The notes under the pieces are model-generated. The model ran no database searches, was not told the origin of the DNA, and saw only the letters and a program-made list of their open reading frames with translations. From Ekhidna sp964289745 (GTDB lineage: Bacteria; Bacteroidota; Bacteroidia; Cytophagales; Cyclobacteriaceae): a DNA stretch of 64,000 nt. Position numbers and translations under genes: made by a program. This document shows positions 42,628 to 51,764 of this stretch, in pieces (the stretch's first letter is position 1; the number at the start of each line of letters is the position of its first letter). Where the stretch lies: assembly GCA_964289745.1 (NCBI GenBank), contig CAXYMM010000001.1, forward strand, positions 930,001 to 994,000, given 5' to 3'.

Positions 42628-43698
42628 ATGATTAACAAATTAGAAGAGATAAAGCATCGATTTGAAGAGGTGGGTCAACTTATTGTGCAGCCAGATATCG
42701 TAACCGATATGAAAAAGTTTGGTGAGCTGAACAAGGAATATAAAGACCTTGAGAAAATCGTTGAAAAATACATAGCTTTTGCAGAGGCAAAAAGTAATTT
42801 GCAAAACGCAAAAAAAGTTTTAGGTAACGAAAAAGATCCTGACTTTAGAGAAATGGCAAAATCTGAAATCGATGAATTAGAACCTTTGATAGCCTCTCTT
42901 GAAGATGAATTGAAAGTTTTATTGATTCCAAAAGATCCAAATGATAGTAAAAATGTGATTTTGGAAATACGTGCTGGAACAGGAGGGGATGAAGCGTCCA
43001 TTTTTGCAGGCGATCTTTTTCGAATGTACAAATCCTTTTCCGAAGAAAATAATTGGACTTTTTCTGTATTGGATTTCAACGAAGGCACCGCCGGAGGGTA
43101 TAAGGAAGTTGTCGCCTCCGTTGAGGGTGAAGATGTATATGGAAAGCTAAAATTTGAGTCTGGAGTACATCGCGTTCAGCGAGTGCCAGCAACAGAATCT
43201 CAAGGACGTGTGCATACTTCCGCCGCAACGGTTGCTGTTTTACCAGAGGCAGAGGAAGTAGATGTAGCCCTGAACATGGGAGACATTAGGAAAGATACAT
43301 TCCGTGCTTCGGGGGCGGGCGGTCAGCATATAAATAAGACAGAGTCTGCTGTAAGGCTCACTCACGCTCCATCTGGCTTAGTGGTAGAATGCCAAGACGG
43401 GAGGTCTCAACATGCAAACTATGATAAGGCACTTAAAGTGCTTCGTTCTCGTCTTTACGAGATTGAGCTTCAAAAGCATAATGCAGAGATCAGCAGTCGG
43501 CGAAAAAGCATGGTAGGCTCAGGGGATCGATCCGATAAAATCAGAACATATAATTATCCGCAAGGCAGGGTTACTGATCACCGAATAGGACTTTCTGTTT
43601 TTAACCTTCCCAATGTAATGAATGGTGATATTACAGCGTTTGTGGAGCAACTCAGAATTGCAGAAAAGGCTGAGTTAATGAAAGAACAAGAAGCCTAA
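42628..43698 (+). CDS. prfA: Peptide chain release factor 1
   Basis: 356 residues, standard RF1. The stop-codon recognition PAT is at 187-189 in RVPATESQGRVHTSA, and the hydrolytic GGQ at 231-233 in ASGAGGQHINKTESAV. Domain 1 is helical, ending near residue 110. It terminates translation at UAA and UAG in the cytoplasm. prmC (hemK), its usual methyltransferase partner, is not adjacent. Confidence 0.97.
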   Translation: MINKLEEIKHRFEEVGQLIVQPDIVTDMKKFGELNKEYKDLEKIVEKYIAFAEAKSNLQNAKKVLGNEKDPDFREMAKSEIDELEPLIASLEDELKVLLIPKDPNDSKNVILEIRAGTGGDEASIFAGDLFRMYKSFSEENNWTFSVLDFNEGTAGGYKEVVASVEGEDVYGKLKFESGVHRVQRVPATESQGRVHTSAATVAVLPEAEEVDVALNMGDIRKDTFRASGAGGQHINKTESAVRLTHAPSGLVVECQDGRSQHANYDKALKVLRSRLYEIELQKHNAEISSRRKSMVGSGDRSDKIRTYNYPQGRVTDHRIGLSVFNLPNVMNGDITAFVEQLRIAEKAELMKEQEA

Positions 43699-43713
43699 TA
43701 TTGGTTAAATAAA

Positions 43714-45075
43714 GTGAAATTTCGGGGGATCATTTTTGGGGCATGTGCCATACTATTTTGGTATGGCTGTGATAGAGTGGAGGAAACGGTCTCTACAAAA
43801 GCTGATCTCAAACTTGTTTTTAGTGCAGATACCATCGCTTTCGATACCCTGATTTCGGAACGAAAAAGCTACACAAAAAGGCTATCGGTACGTAACCCAA
43901 ACCGTGAAGCAATTTTGTTCACACGTATATCGCTAAAAGGGGGTACGGCTTCAGATTATTCTTTGATTATTAATGGGAGAGAAACGACCACTATTCAGGG
44001 TGTAGTTCTTTTTGGTGGAGATAGTATCTTACTTTTGATAGATGTAAATATTGCCCCTCAAAATCGTGATTTGCCTTATTTAGTAGCGGATGAAGTTTTT
44101 TTTGAATGGAATGGAACCCAACAAGGAGTAAAGCTAGTCTCTTACGGACAAGACGGCATTGAAGTCAGTAACCGTAAGATATGTGATGAAGTTTGGACAA
44201 AAGACAGACCGTATCTTCTTTCGGACTCTTCGATTGTAGAGCAGGGATGTAATCTTACAATTGAAAAAGGAGCTAGAGTTTATTTTGAAAATGACGCTGT
44301 TTTAATGATCCAAGGTAGTTTAAGTGCCGTTGGAGACTCTGCAGATCGAATAACAATCACGAATTCTCGTTTTGATAATGGCTTTGACGATGTTCCTGGT
44401 CAATGGAACGGTATTTACTTTCTTGAAGGGAGTATGAAAAATGAAGTTTCATACGCTGATATTTCAAACGGAGAGACAGGCTTGTGGATAGAAACACCCG
44501 ATGACGATAATATCGCCGATTTGGTGGTGAACAGTACCCGTATTTTCAACATGAGTAAGGCGGGTATTCTGGCTTTTACATCCGACCTGAAAGTAACGAA
44601 TACACTAATTTATAATTGTGGCGCTTACCTGGTAGGTAACTTTACGAGTGGAAATTATACCTATGTACATTGCACTTTTTCCAATGAACAATCCTCTTTC
44701 ATCTCCAACGAGCCACATGTTCAGTTTTCTGATAATGTTACAGGGGGTAATCAGCATCTAAAAAGCAACCTGAGCCTTTTACTCGCAAATAATATCATTT
44801 GGGGTTCAAGAGACGAAGAGTTACTTATTAGAATAGAAGGAGGGACATCTTCCTCTGTAGAACTCACGCAAAATATTATTCGTTCGGCGACTTCTCTCGA
44901 AAACAACTTTACATCAAATGAATTCAACTTTCCAGGGCTTGCTCATGATTACTCGTTGGATACACTATCCTTCGCCAAGGATAGAGCAAAAAATAGAGGC
45001 ATTGCCACTGATCTTTTTGGAAATGTAAGAGATAACAATCCCGATATTGGTGCTATTGAAAGAATTGAAAATTAA
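43714..45075 (+). CDS. Lipoprotein with right-handed parallel beta-helix
   Basis: 453 residues from GTG 43714. A lipobox FWYGC (Cys19) follows a short hydrophobic signal. An Ig-like region (~30-140, KLVFSADTIAFDTLISERKS) precedes repeated beta-helix coils (~150-420) with short strands such as TITNSRFDN, VSYADISNGETG and VNSTRIFNM. The end, RDNNPDIGAIERIEN, is a common C-terminal sequence of bacteroidete parallel-beta-helix proteins (NPDIGAxE). Likely outer-membrane anchored, possibly carbohydrate-binding. It begins 15 bases after prfA. Confidence 0.85.
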   Translation: MKFRGIIFGACAILFWYGCDRVEETVSTKADLKLVFSADTIAFDTLISERKSYTKRLSVRNPNREAILFTRISLKGGTASDYSLIINGRETTTIQGVVLFGGDSILLLIDVNIAPQNRDLPYLVADEVFFEWNGTQQGVKLVSYGQDGIEVSNRKICDEVWTKDRPYLLSDSSIVEQGCNLTIEKGARVYFENDAVLMIQGSLSAVGDSADRITITNSRFDNGFDDVPGQWNGIYFLEGSMKNEVSYADISNGETGLWIETPDDDNIADLVVNSTRIFNMSKAGILAFTSDLKVTNTLIYNCGAYLVGNFTSGNYTYVHCTFSNEQSSFISNEPHVQFSDNVTGGNQHLKSNLSLLLANNIIWGSRDEELLIRIEGGTSSSVELTQNIIRSATSLENNFTSNEFNFPGLAHDYSLDTLSFAKDRAKNRGIATDLFGNVRDNNPDIGAIERIEN

Positions 45076-45301
45076 AATATGAATTAATTAATTGAATAAA
45101 AATAGCTTGACAGTGCTACATTAAATTTTGTCACGAGCTCATTTTTATTTCAAGATTGACTGCACAGCCCTGCGATAGTGGCTCATTGTCATTAAAAGAA
45201 AGCGAAGGCTTAGAGAGAATAAGTGCCATAAGATCAATTGGTTCTTGCAAACTTGCTCTAGCTTTTAAGTGAGACCATAAAGTACGGAGAGAAAGCACTT
45301 G

Positions 45302-45511
45302 CTATTTCCTAATCAAGACTCTGATTGAATTTTCGCTTTCAAACAGAATATTAATGAGGATTTTATCTGAATATTCATGTCTTTAGTAATGGATTTTTCA
45401 GCGGTTTTTTAGTTGATCATAAACCGATTCGATAGTTAAAAGTTTACGTAGCAGTAACCTATCTGATTGCCTCAAATTAATACTTTTCAAATGCTTCTTA
45501 GGTTTAGCTAC
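45302..45511 (-). pseudogene. Remnant of an IS982-family transposase
   Basis: The minus strand reads VAKPKKHLKSINLRQSDRLL, then LRKLLTIESVYDQLKN, a stop, KIHY, another stop, and RHEYSDKILINILFESE. This matches the C-terminal part of IS982 transposases (LLRKxxxIExVxDQLKN...EHSRHRSxxNFLVNL). Two nonsense codons lie in it and neither the N-terminal part nor terminal inverted repeats are seen. The remaining spacer (45076-45301 and 45512-45699) shows a further natural-looking minus frame ending QGCAVNLEIKMSS but no nameable gene. Confidence 0.75.
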
Positions 45512-45699
45512 CAGATGAGTTCAACTGTTATTGCCCCTTTATGATTATCGGTCTATTCTTGTCTGAAGAACTTCTGAAACAATAAGCAATCCATTTTAGA
45601 GCGGATCTACGAGAATAAACTTAGGCATGAGAAGGAGGTTGATTTTCTCACATCAGTTGCGCTATTGATTTTTCTATATACCTTTTGGGTAGATTATAT

Positions 45700-47430
45700 A
45701 TGAAGTTTTTAAACGATATACTTCCCATTCTTCAATGGCTTCCCCAATATAAGTCGGTAGACCTAAAAGGAGACCTTTTTGCAGGTATTACAGTAGGAGT
45801 TATGCTAATACCACAAGGCATGGCCTATGCGCTGATAGCAGGTTTGCCTCCAGTTTATGGCTTATATGCCTCGATTGTCCCCCAGCTTATGTATGCAGTC
45901 TTTGGTACTTCAAGACAACTTTCTGTAGCCCCAGTTGCAATGGACTCTTTGCTAGTAGCCACAGGGGTATCTGTAATAGCATCGGAGGGGACAACAGCCT
46001 ACATCAGCTATTGCATTTTAGTGGCCTTCTGGACGGGGGCATTCCAAATGCTACTCGGAATATTTCGAATGGGTTTTATCACAAACCTTCTTTCTAAGCC
46101 TGTAATTAGTGGTTTTACTTCGGCAGCAGCTATTATCATCGGGTTCAACCAACTCAAATATTTGGTGGGAGTGGATATCCAAAAAAGCAACCGATTTTAT
46201 GAGGTTGTATGGAGTACAATCAAAACAATCAATGAAATTCACATCATCACCATATTGATTGGTGTTGGAGGTATAGTTTTAATAAAAGTTATTGGAGAAG
46301 TCAACAAATCGATACCAAGAGCCTTGATTGTAGTAGTGCTAGGTACAAGCATTGTTTATTTTCTAAATCTTTTTGAATCTGGAGTCTCCATTGTTGGGAT
46401 TATCCCTTCAGGGTTACCAAGCTTTGCGATACCAAATTTTTCGCTAGGTCAGTTGGGTCGTTTGCTCCCTCTTTCGATCACTATTTCTGTTGTGGCTTTT
46501 ATGGAGTCTTATTCGGTGTCCAAAGCAATCGAATCAAAGCGAAGAAATTATAAAGTGGTCGCCAACCAAGAGTTAATCAGTCTTGGAATAGCCAATTTAG
46601 TTGGTTCATTCTTCCAAGCTTACCACGTTACGGGAGGGTTTTCAAGATCCGCCGTAAACGATCAATCTGGGGCCAACACCCCGCTTTCCTCTATCATTAG
46701 TGCGGGTATTGTTACCATTGCGCTACTATTTCTGACTCCACTTTTTTATTATCTGCCAAAGGCTATTTTAGCTTCTATCATCATGGTTGCCGTTTCAAGC
46801 CTTGTGGATCTAGGATATATTAAAAGGTTATGGAAAGAGAGTAAAATTGAATTTGGTTTATTGCTTGTGACGCTCCTTATTACGATAAATATAGGCATGG
46901 TCGTTGGTATCGTTTCAGGCATTATCTTATCGATTTTGATCCTTCTTTATAGAGCTGCGTATCCTCATATCGCTATTTTGGGTCGACTAAAAGGCAGGTC
47001 CGAGTTTAGAAACATAAAACGATTTAATGATCTTGAGGTATGGGAAGATAAATTCATTATTAGGGTAGATGCTGCCTTAACATTTATAAATATTCAATAT
47101 ATAAAAGATTTTCTTGAGGATATCGCTATTTCCAATACAAAGATTAAAACAGTAATCATTGATGCATCATCAATCAGCTATCTTGATGCAACTGCCACTG
47201 TAGGATTACAGGAATTAGTCAACTTTTTGAAAAAGAAAAACGTCGATTTAATGCTTACCGATTTGATAGGCCCCGTAAGAGACGTACTTTTCAAGACAGG
47301 CTTGCTTAAAGAAATTGGTGTTAATTGTATCTTTTTGTCATTGAATGATGCGATTGAAAATGGCAAGATGAAGGAGAGCGATGACAATCAGAAGCGAGCA
47401 CTTCAACACGGTCTTTTGACGGAGGAATAA
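45700..47430 (+). CDS. SulP family anion permease with STAS domain
   Basis: 576 residues from ATG 45700; a TTG five codons earlier is less likely. The SLC26/SulP signature GVMLIPQGMAYALIAGLPPV lies in the first helix pair and about twelve helices follow. IEFGLLLVTLLITINIGMVV leads to the C-terminal STAS domain (~440-555) with ASSISYLDATATVGLQELV. SulP proteins move sulfate, bicarbonate or other anions across the inner membrane. The sulfur enzyme gene downstream suggests a sulfur oxyanion substrate, although bicarbonate cannot be excluded. Confidence 0.93.
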   Translation: MKFLNDILPILQWLPQYKSVDLKGDLFAGITVGVMLIPQGMAYALIAGLPPVYGLYASIVPQLMYAVFGTSRQLSVAPVAMDSLLVATGVSVIASEGTTAYISYCILVAFWTGAFQMLLGIFRMGFITNLLSKPVISGFTSAAAIIIGFNQLKYLVGVDIQKSNRFYEVVWSTIKTINEIHIITILIGVGGIVLIKVIGEVNKSIPRALIVVVLGTSIVYFLNLFESGVSIVGIIPSGLPSFAIPNFSLGQLGRLLPLSITISVVAFMESYSVSKAIESKRRNYKVVANQELISLGIANLVGSFFQAYHVTGGFSRSAVNDQSGANTPLSSIISAGIVTIALLFLTPLFYYLPKAILASIIMVAVSSLVDLGYIKRLWKESKIEFGLLLVTLLITINIGMVVGIVSGIILSILILLYRAAYPHIAILGRLKGRSEFRNIKRFNDLEVWEDKFIIRVDAALTFINIQYIKDFLEDIAISNTKIKTVIIDASSISYLDATATVGLQELVNFLKKKNVDLMLTDLIGPVRDVLFKTGLLKEIGVNCIFLSLNDAIENGKMKESDDNQKRALQHGLLTEE

Positions 47431-47443
47431 TCAGAAGTTATGT

Positions 47444-47478
47444 ATTAAGGTTTAAAAAATGAATTTTTAAACCTTAAT
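47444..47478. repeat. Perfect 15-bp inverted repeat between sulP and the MBL-rhodanese gene
   Basis: ATTAAGGTTTAAAAA and its exact reverse complement TTTTTAAACCTTAAT flank the loop ATGAA. It lies 13 bases after sulP and 33 bases before the next ATG. No T-run follows, so it is not a classical terminator; it may be an operator or a stem in the mRNA. Confidence 0.75.
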
Positions 47479-47511
47479 ATTGTTAAGATATCCACATAGA
47501 AATCCTATACA

Positions 47512-48924
47512 ATGAAGATAGAACAGATATATACTGGTTGCCTAGCTCAAGGAGCCTACTACATTGAAAGCGATGGTGAGGCCGCTATTATAGACCCACT
47601 TCGTGAATCGCAGCCTTATTTAGAAAAGGCGGCAAAAGAGCAAGCTAAGATCAAGTATATTTTTGAAACACACTTTCATGCAGACTTTGTGTCTGGTCAT
47701 GTTGATCTCGCATCAAAATCTGACTCTAAGATCGTTTATGGGCCAGGTGCCAGAGCAGAATATGATTTTCACGAAGCAGTAGATGGCGAAGTGTTTCATC
47801 TTGGAAAGATTCAGGTCAAAGTACTTCACACACCAGGTCATACCATGGAAAGCTCCACCTACTTGTTAATTGATGAAAATGGAAAAGAACATGCGATCTT
47901 TAGTGGAGATACTTTGTTTATCGGGGACGTAGGCCGACCAGACCTAGCTCAGAAAGGATCACTCACGCAAGAGGATTTAGCTGGATTTTTATTTGAAAGT
48001 CTACGTAAGAAAATTATGACTTTGCCTGACGAAGTAATTGTTTACCCAGCTCATGGAGCGGGTTCTGCCTGCGGAAAGAACATGAGCAAAGAGACTTCAG
48101 ACCTGTTGGGAAATCAAAAGAAAACAAATTACGCTCTTCGAGCAAACATGACAAAGCATGAGTTTATAAAAGAAGTGACAGATGGCTTACTTCCTCCACC
48201 AAAATATTTTGCACAGAATATCGCAATGAATAAGTCTGGAGTAAAGGCATTAGACGAAATTTTGGCTAAAGGGAAAGTGGCACTTGATGGGGAGACACTC
48301 GAAGCAATGTCCAATCATGCGGGAGCCTTAGTACTGGATACTCGTTCCCCTAAGGCTTTTGCAGGAGGTCATATTCCAAATTCAATTTTCATTGGTATTG
48401 ATGGGAGTTTTGCTCCATGGGTGGGAGTGCTCATCCCAGATTTGCAGCAACCTATTGTGTTCTTAGCAGACGATGGCCGGGAGGAAGAAGTAGTAACCCG
48501 GCTTTCCAGAGTGGGGTATGACAATACACTAGGTTTCTTAAACGGAGGTTTTGAGGTTTGGAGAAAAGATGGCAAGGATGTGGAAACGGTGTTATCCATT
48601 TCAGCCGAATCTTTTGAGGAGGTGTACAGAGGGGAAAAGCTCCATGTACTAGATGTTCGAAAGCAATCTGAGTTTGAGGCAGAGTATGTAGAAAATGCCC
48701 AAAATTTACCCTTGGACTATTTGAATGAGCGTATGGAGGAAGTAGAACATAACAAGAAGTATCATATTCACTGTGCAAGTGGGTATCGTTCAATGATTGC
48801 CGCCTCTATCCTAAAAGCAAGAGGCCATCATAATTTAGTAAATGTCACAGGTGGCTTTGAAGCCATTAGCAAGACAAGTGTTCCCACCTCGAAATTTGCT
48901 TGTCCGTCTATGATAAAGACCTAA
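47512..48924 (+). CDS. MBL-fold hydrolase fused to two rhodanese domains (persulfide dioxygenase-like)
   Basis: 470 residues. The N-terminal metallo-beta-lactamase domain is of the ETHE1/persulfide dioxygenase type: THFHADFVSGH (metal ligands His54, His56, Asp58), LHTPGHTMESS and GDTLFIGDVGRPDL. Two rhodanese domains follow: the first (~270-355) lacks the catalytic Cys (FLADDGREEE), the second has it in IHCASGYRSM. Such proteins oxidise glutathione persulfide to sulfite or handle sulfane sulfur. The next genes, yeeE and DUF6691 (sulfur-compound uptake), are decayed. Confidence 0.94.
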   Translation: MKIEQIYTGCLAQGAYYIESDGEAAIIDPLRESQPYLEKAAKEQAKIKYIFETHFHADFVSGHVDLASKSDSKIVYGPGARAEYDFHEAVDGEVFHLGKIQVKVLHTPGHTMESSTYLLIDENGKEHAIFSGDTLFIGDVGRPDLAQKGSLTQEDLAGFLFESLRKKIMTLPDEVIVYPAHGAGSACGKNMSKETSDLLGNQKKTNYALRANMTKHEFIKEVTDGLLPPPKYFAQNIAMNKSGVKALDEILAKGKVALDGETLEAMSNHAGALVLDTRSPKAFAGGHIPNSIFIGIDGSFAPWVGVLIPDLQQPIVFLADDGREEEVVTRLSRVGYDNTLGFLNGGFEVWRKDGKDVETVLSISAESFEEVYRGEKLHVLDVRKQSEFEAEYVENAQNLPLDYLNERMEEVEHNKKYHIHCASGYRSMIAASILKARGHHNLVNVTGGFEAISKTSVPTSKFACPSMIKT

Positions 48925-48944
48925 ACGATATACAATTATAGTAG

Positions 48945-49211
48945 AATTCATTAGCCAGCCATGGCCGTGGTATGTGGCTAGCCCACTCATAGTTTAGGTA
49001 ATATTCTTGCTTTTGATTTTTGGAAGTTCTTTTGGCTTGTCATCTAATTATGATTACCATGTATTCCATAATGGGTGCTGGCAAGCATAGTGCTTTTTTT
49101 GACTTTGATTGGAAAGATCAGCTTTGGAATCTGGTTTTTGCATTGGGTCTCGTAATGGGCAGGATTATAGCCCACTATTTTTTGATGCCTAAATCGGCGG
49201 TTTATTCCTGA
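48945..49211 (+). pseudogene. Broken YeeE/YedE-family transporter (first half)
   Basis: SQPWPWYVASPLIV at the start matches the 'PWPWYVAGPLIGL' opening of YeeE/YedE proteins but ends in a stop. In a shifted frame FFDFDWKDQLWNLVFALGLV, then MGRIIAHYFL, matches the next helix pair (FFxYDWKKExWNLFFVxGxx). The rest of the normal ~185-residue protein is missing. It directly follows the MBL-rhodanese gene, as the intact gene does in relatives. YeeE imports thiosulfate in characterised cases. Confidence 0.85.
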
Positions 49212-49284
49212 CCTATTTTTGTATTCCCGTGGCTACTGGCACGCTAATAATGCTATGGAACTAATGACCTTTTGAAATTTTTGT

Positions 49285-49670
49285 AGGTCGGGATTATTTT
49301 CGGGATCACGCTCACCCAAGCAGAGATCCATGGTTCAGGATTTATGAAATATTTCAATTTCAGTCTTTCCAAATGTATGCAGTGATTGAGTCTGCGGTTG
49401 GTATGGGAATGGGGTGGTTCAACTTATAGAAAATTTAGTTTAAAAGACATCAGCACTTCCCTCATTACGATGGCACCAAAACAAATGAGTGCGGTGCGCT
49501 ATCTTATTAGTGGCATTAGTTTTAGGTTTGACTAGGCTCCTACTGGGGCATGTCTAGTTTTCCTTTTTATCTTACTAGAGAATGGCGTTGAAGTCATATC
49601 AATAACCATCCTATCCGCCCTTTTAGGTACATATGTTTTTAGACTCTTAAAAGATAAATTACCTCACTGA
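49285..49670 (+). pseudogene. Broken DUF6691 (YeeE/YedE partner) gene
   Basis: Pieces in two or more frames match a DUF6691 protein: VGIIFGITLTQAEI, then WFRIYEIFQFQSFQMYAVIE (normally WFRIxEMFxFQSFHMYxxIG), a stop, and after frame changes APTGACLVFLFILL (normally LTGACPGPMFVLL) and SALLGTYVFRLLKDKLPH ending at TGA 49668. There are several stops and shifts. Together with the preceding remnant it shows loss of a two-gene sulfur-transport module. Confidence 0.85.
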
Positions 49671-49971
49671 TAGGCTTAATAATATATGTTGGTGCTTTAA
49701 TTATGCTTGCTTATCCCCTAAACATTAGCGACTGGAGGGTTTGGACGGTATGAATTTCATACGGTTGTGGAGCTTCGCAATGCTGGTTTTGGCGAATGGG
49801 TAAGTGGTAATGTCTCAAATTGTGTGTTTGCAATGAAAAAGGATTTTGCTGAAAGCCTTAGCATTTTAATTAGATTTTACTAATTTTCAATCTTTGAATA
49901 GTTAAAAACTTTTTGTGATCAGGTGGTAAAAGCGAAGATTCATGTCGAGAAATAAGATTTCAATTTGAGTT
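49671..49971. other. Spacer with no gene seen
   Basis: 301 bases. A short plus frame (LEGLDGMNFIRLWSFAMLVL) near 49730-49800 is unrecognised. Nothing else is supported. Confidence 0.35.
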
Positions 49972-50826
49972 TCACAAGTTAAAGTATTGATTGTCCAACT
50001 TTTGTAAAATTACCTTAATCTCATCTGCCTTATGATAATCCGCAAGCTTTTCGAAAGACACAATCAAATTTCGAAGTACTCTCAGTACGATATCAAGGTT
50101 CGAACATGGACTATAAAATAAATTTTGCTTTTGGAGATTTAAATTATCTAAATAATTATCAATATCTAATTTAGTAAAGATAAGCCCTCTATTAAATACA
50201 TTGATATAAAAAGCTTTGTTGTCCGATAGCAAATAGGTGAGAATAAATAAATTAGGTAGGTTAACTCCATAAATTGGAAGACCCATTTTTTGAGCCAAGA
50301 GCATGTATATCGAGCACAATGAAATTGGAGTTCCCTTTCTTGTTTCCAAAACTGAGTTGATCATGGAATTGGCGGGGGAATAGAAATTTTTAGTATTAGG
50401 ACGAAAATGAAATTGATTGAAAAAAATATCGTTAAATACATTCACCTGATCTCGAGGATTCATGTCCTCCTTCATTTGCCTCCACATCTCATGATATAGT
50501 TGTTCAACCTGTTTAATCAAGCCATTGAGTTCCAAATCAGGGTATTGGTAGGTCCCTATAATCCATAAGCCTTCCAGTAAATTCTCTGCGCCGCTTTCCT
50601 TCCAATCAATAAATCGCTCGGATAATAGGTCGAATTGGAGTTCATGAATAAGGTCTTCTATTTTTTCCTGAATTATTGGGTTGAAAGTACTTTCCCATTC
50701 TTGTTCCAGCATCGGGATGATAGAAGTACCAAACGACATTATTTTTTCCTGAACATGCGAGATTACCTCTTGATCATCATCATCTAAAAGCTTAGTAAGG
50801 GCTTTTATTTGGGATTCTGGAATCAA
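49972..50826 (-). CDS. Transglutaminase-like (SirB1-type) protein
   Basis: 284 residues. An N-terminal HEAT-like helical part (KALTKLLDDDDQEVISHVQE) is followed by a SirB1/Transglut_core2 domain: NVFNDIFFNQFHFRPNTKNF, VLETRKGTPISLCSIYMLLA (Cys nucleophile), and MGLPIYGVNLPNLFILTYL. In other bacteria related proteins are poorly characterised. It lies 15 bases downstream of mlaD, in a row of three left-going envelope genes. Confidence 0.88.
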   Translation of the reverse strand: MIPESQIKALTKLLDDDDQEVISHVQEKIMSFGTSIIPMLEQEWESTFNPIIQEKIEDLIHELQFDLLSERFIDWKESGAENLLEGLWIIGTYQYPDLELNGLIKQVEQLYHEMWRQMKEDMNPRDQVNVFNDIFFNQFHFRPNTKNFYSPANSMINSVLETRKGTPISLCSIYMLLAQKMGLPIYGVNLPNLFILTYLLSDNKAFYINVFNRGLIFTKLDIDNYLDNLNLQKQNLFYSPCSNLDIVLRVLRNLIVSFEKLADYHKADEIKVILQKLDNQYFNL

Positions 50827-50841
50827 TTTGGTTTAATTATA

Positions 50842-51759
50842 CTAATCATCATCTTTTGTCATTCCCTCCAATTTTTTATGCTTCCTACCTAACGGCTTCA
50901 TAAAATCCTTGGGGTAATTATCAAAATGAATAATCAACTTGTCAAGATCGACAAGCGTTTTATTCAAATTCTGATAGAGCGAATCATTAGTCATTAATTG
51001 ACCCAATGTGCCAGAATCGGATTGCATTGCAGCCATAAAGGAGTTTACTTGATCCATGGACTCATTGAGCTTAACAAACGTTTTATTGAATAAAACCTGG
51101 CTCAGGGAGTCGACCAACGAATTAGAGCTTGCCAGAAGCGTTTCTAATTGATCAGAACGGTCTTTGAATGAAATCAAAAGATTATTGGTATTTTCTACAG
51201 TAGACTCCAGTTCTAAATTATTGACCTTATTTGTTAGTATTGCGATTGAATACTTAAGTGTATCGACTATTCCTGATATATCAGTGCTATTCAATTCATC
51301 TAGCAGGTTGTTAAGTTTGGTAATAGTAGTATTGATATTATCAATTGCAGGATCAAACCTTTCAAAGAGCCCACTATCTGTTTCTGCTTCTAAGGTATCT
51401 CCTGGCTGAAGTGTTTCTGATGACTCCTTGAAAACAAGAACTATCGCTTTTGTTCCGAGCAGCCCATCGTTTGCAAGGTGTGCAATAACACCGTCCGTTA
51501 GCTCCACATTTTGATCAATGTCGAGTGCAACTATAATTCTTTGCTTTTTCTGCTCCAACTGAAAACCGCTGACCCGCCCTACGGGCAATCCATTTAGGTA
51601 TATCGGGTTAGAAACGGAAAGTCCTGATACATTTTTATAGGTAACAAAATAGCGATTAGACAAAGAGAATAAATCTGATCCTCTTAAAAAGTTAAAACCA
51701 TAATACAGCAACCCTCCAGCTATAACGGCGATAAGTCCTATTTTAAATTCTTTCGACAC
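50842..51759 (-). CDS. MlaD/MCE family phospholipid transport protein
   Basis: 305 residues: one N-terminal membrane helix (IGLIAVIAGGLLYYGFNFL), an MCE domain (~38-115: YFVTYKNVSGLSVSNPIYLN, GLPVGRVSGFQLE) and a long helical tail (~145-280). MCE proteins form hexamers that shuttle phospholipids between inner and outer membranes. MlaE and MlaF are not next to it here, unlike in many genomes. It is transcribed with amiC (5-base gap). Confidence 0.9.
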   Translation of the reverse strand: MSKEFKIGLIAVIAGGLLYYGFNFLRGSDLFSLSNRYFVTYKNVSGLSVSNPIYLNGLPVGRVSGFQLEQKKQRIIVALDIDQNVELTDGVIAHLANDGLLGTKAIVLVFKESSETLQPGDTLEAETDSGLFERFDPAIDNINTTITKLNNLLDELNSTDISGIVDTLKYSIAILTNKVNNLELESTVENTNNLLISFKDRSDQLETLLASSNSLVDSLSQVLFNKTFVKLNESMDQVNSFMAAMQSDSGTLGQLMTNDSLYQNLNKTLVDLDKLIIHFDNYPKDFMKPLGRKHKKLEGMTKDDD

Positions 51760-51764
51760 AATTT

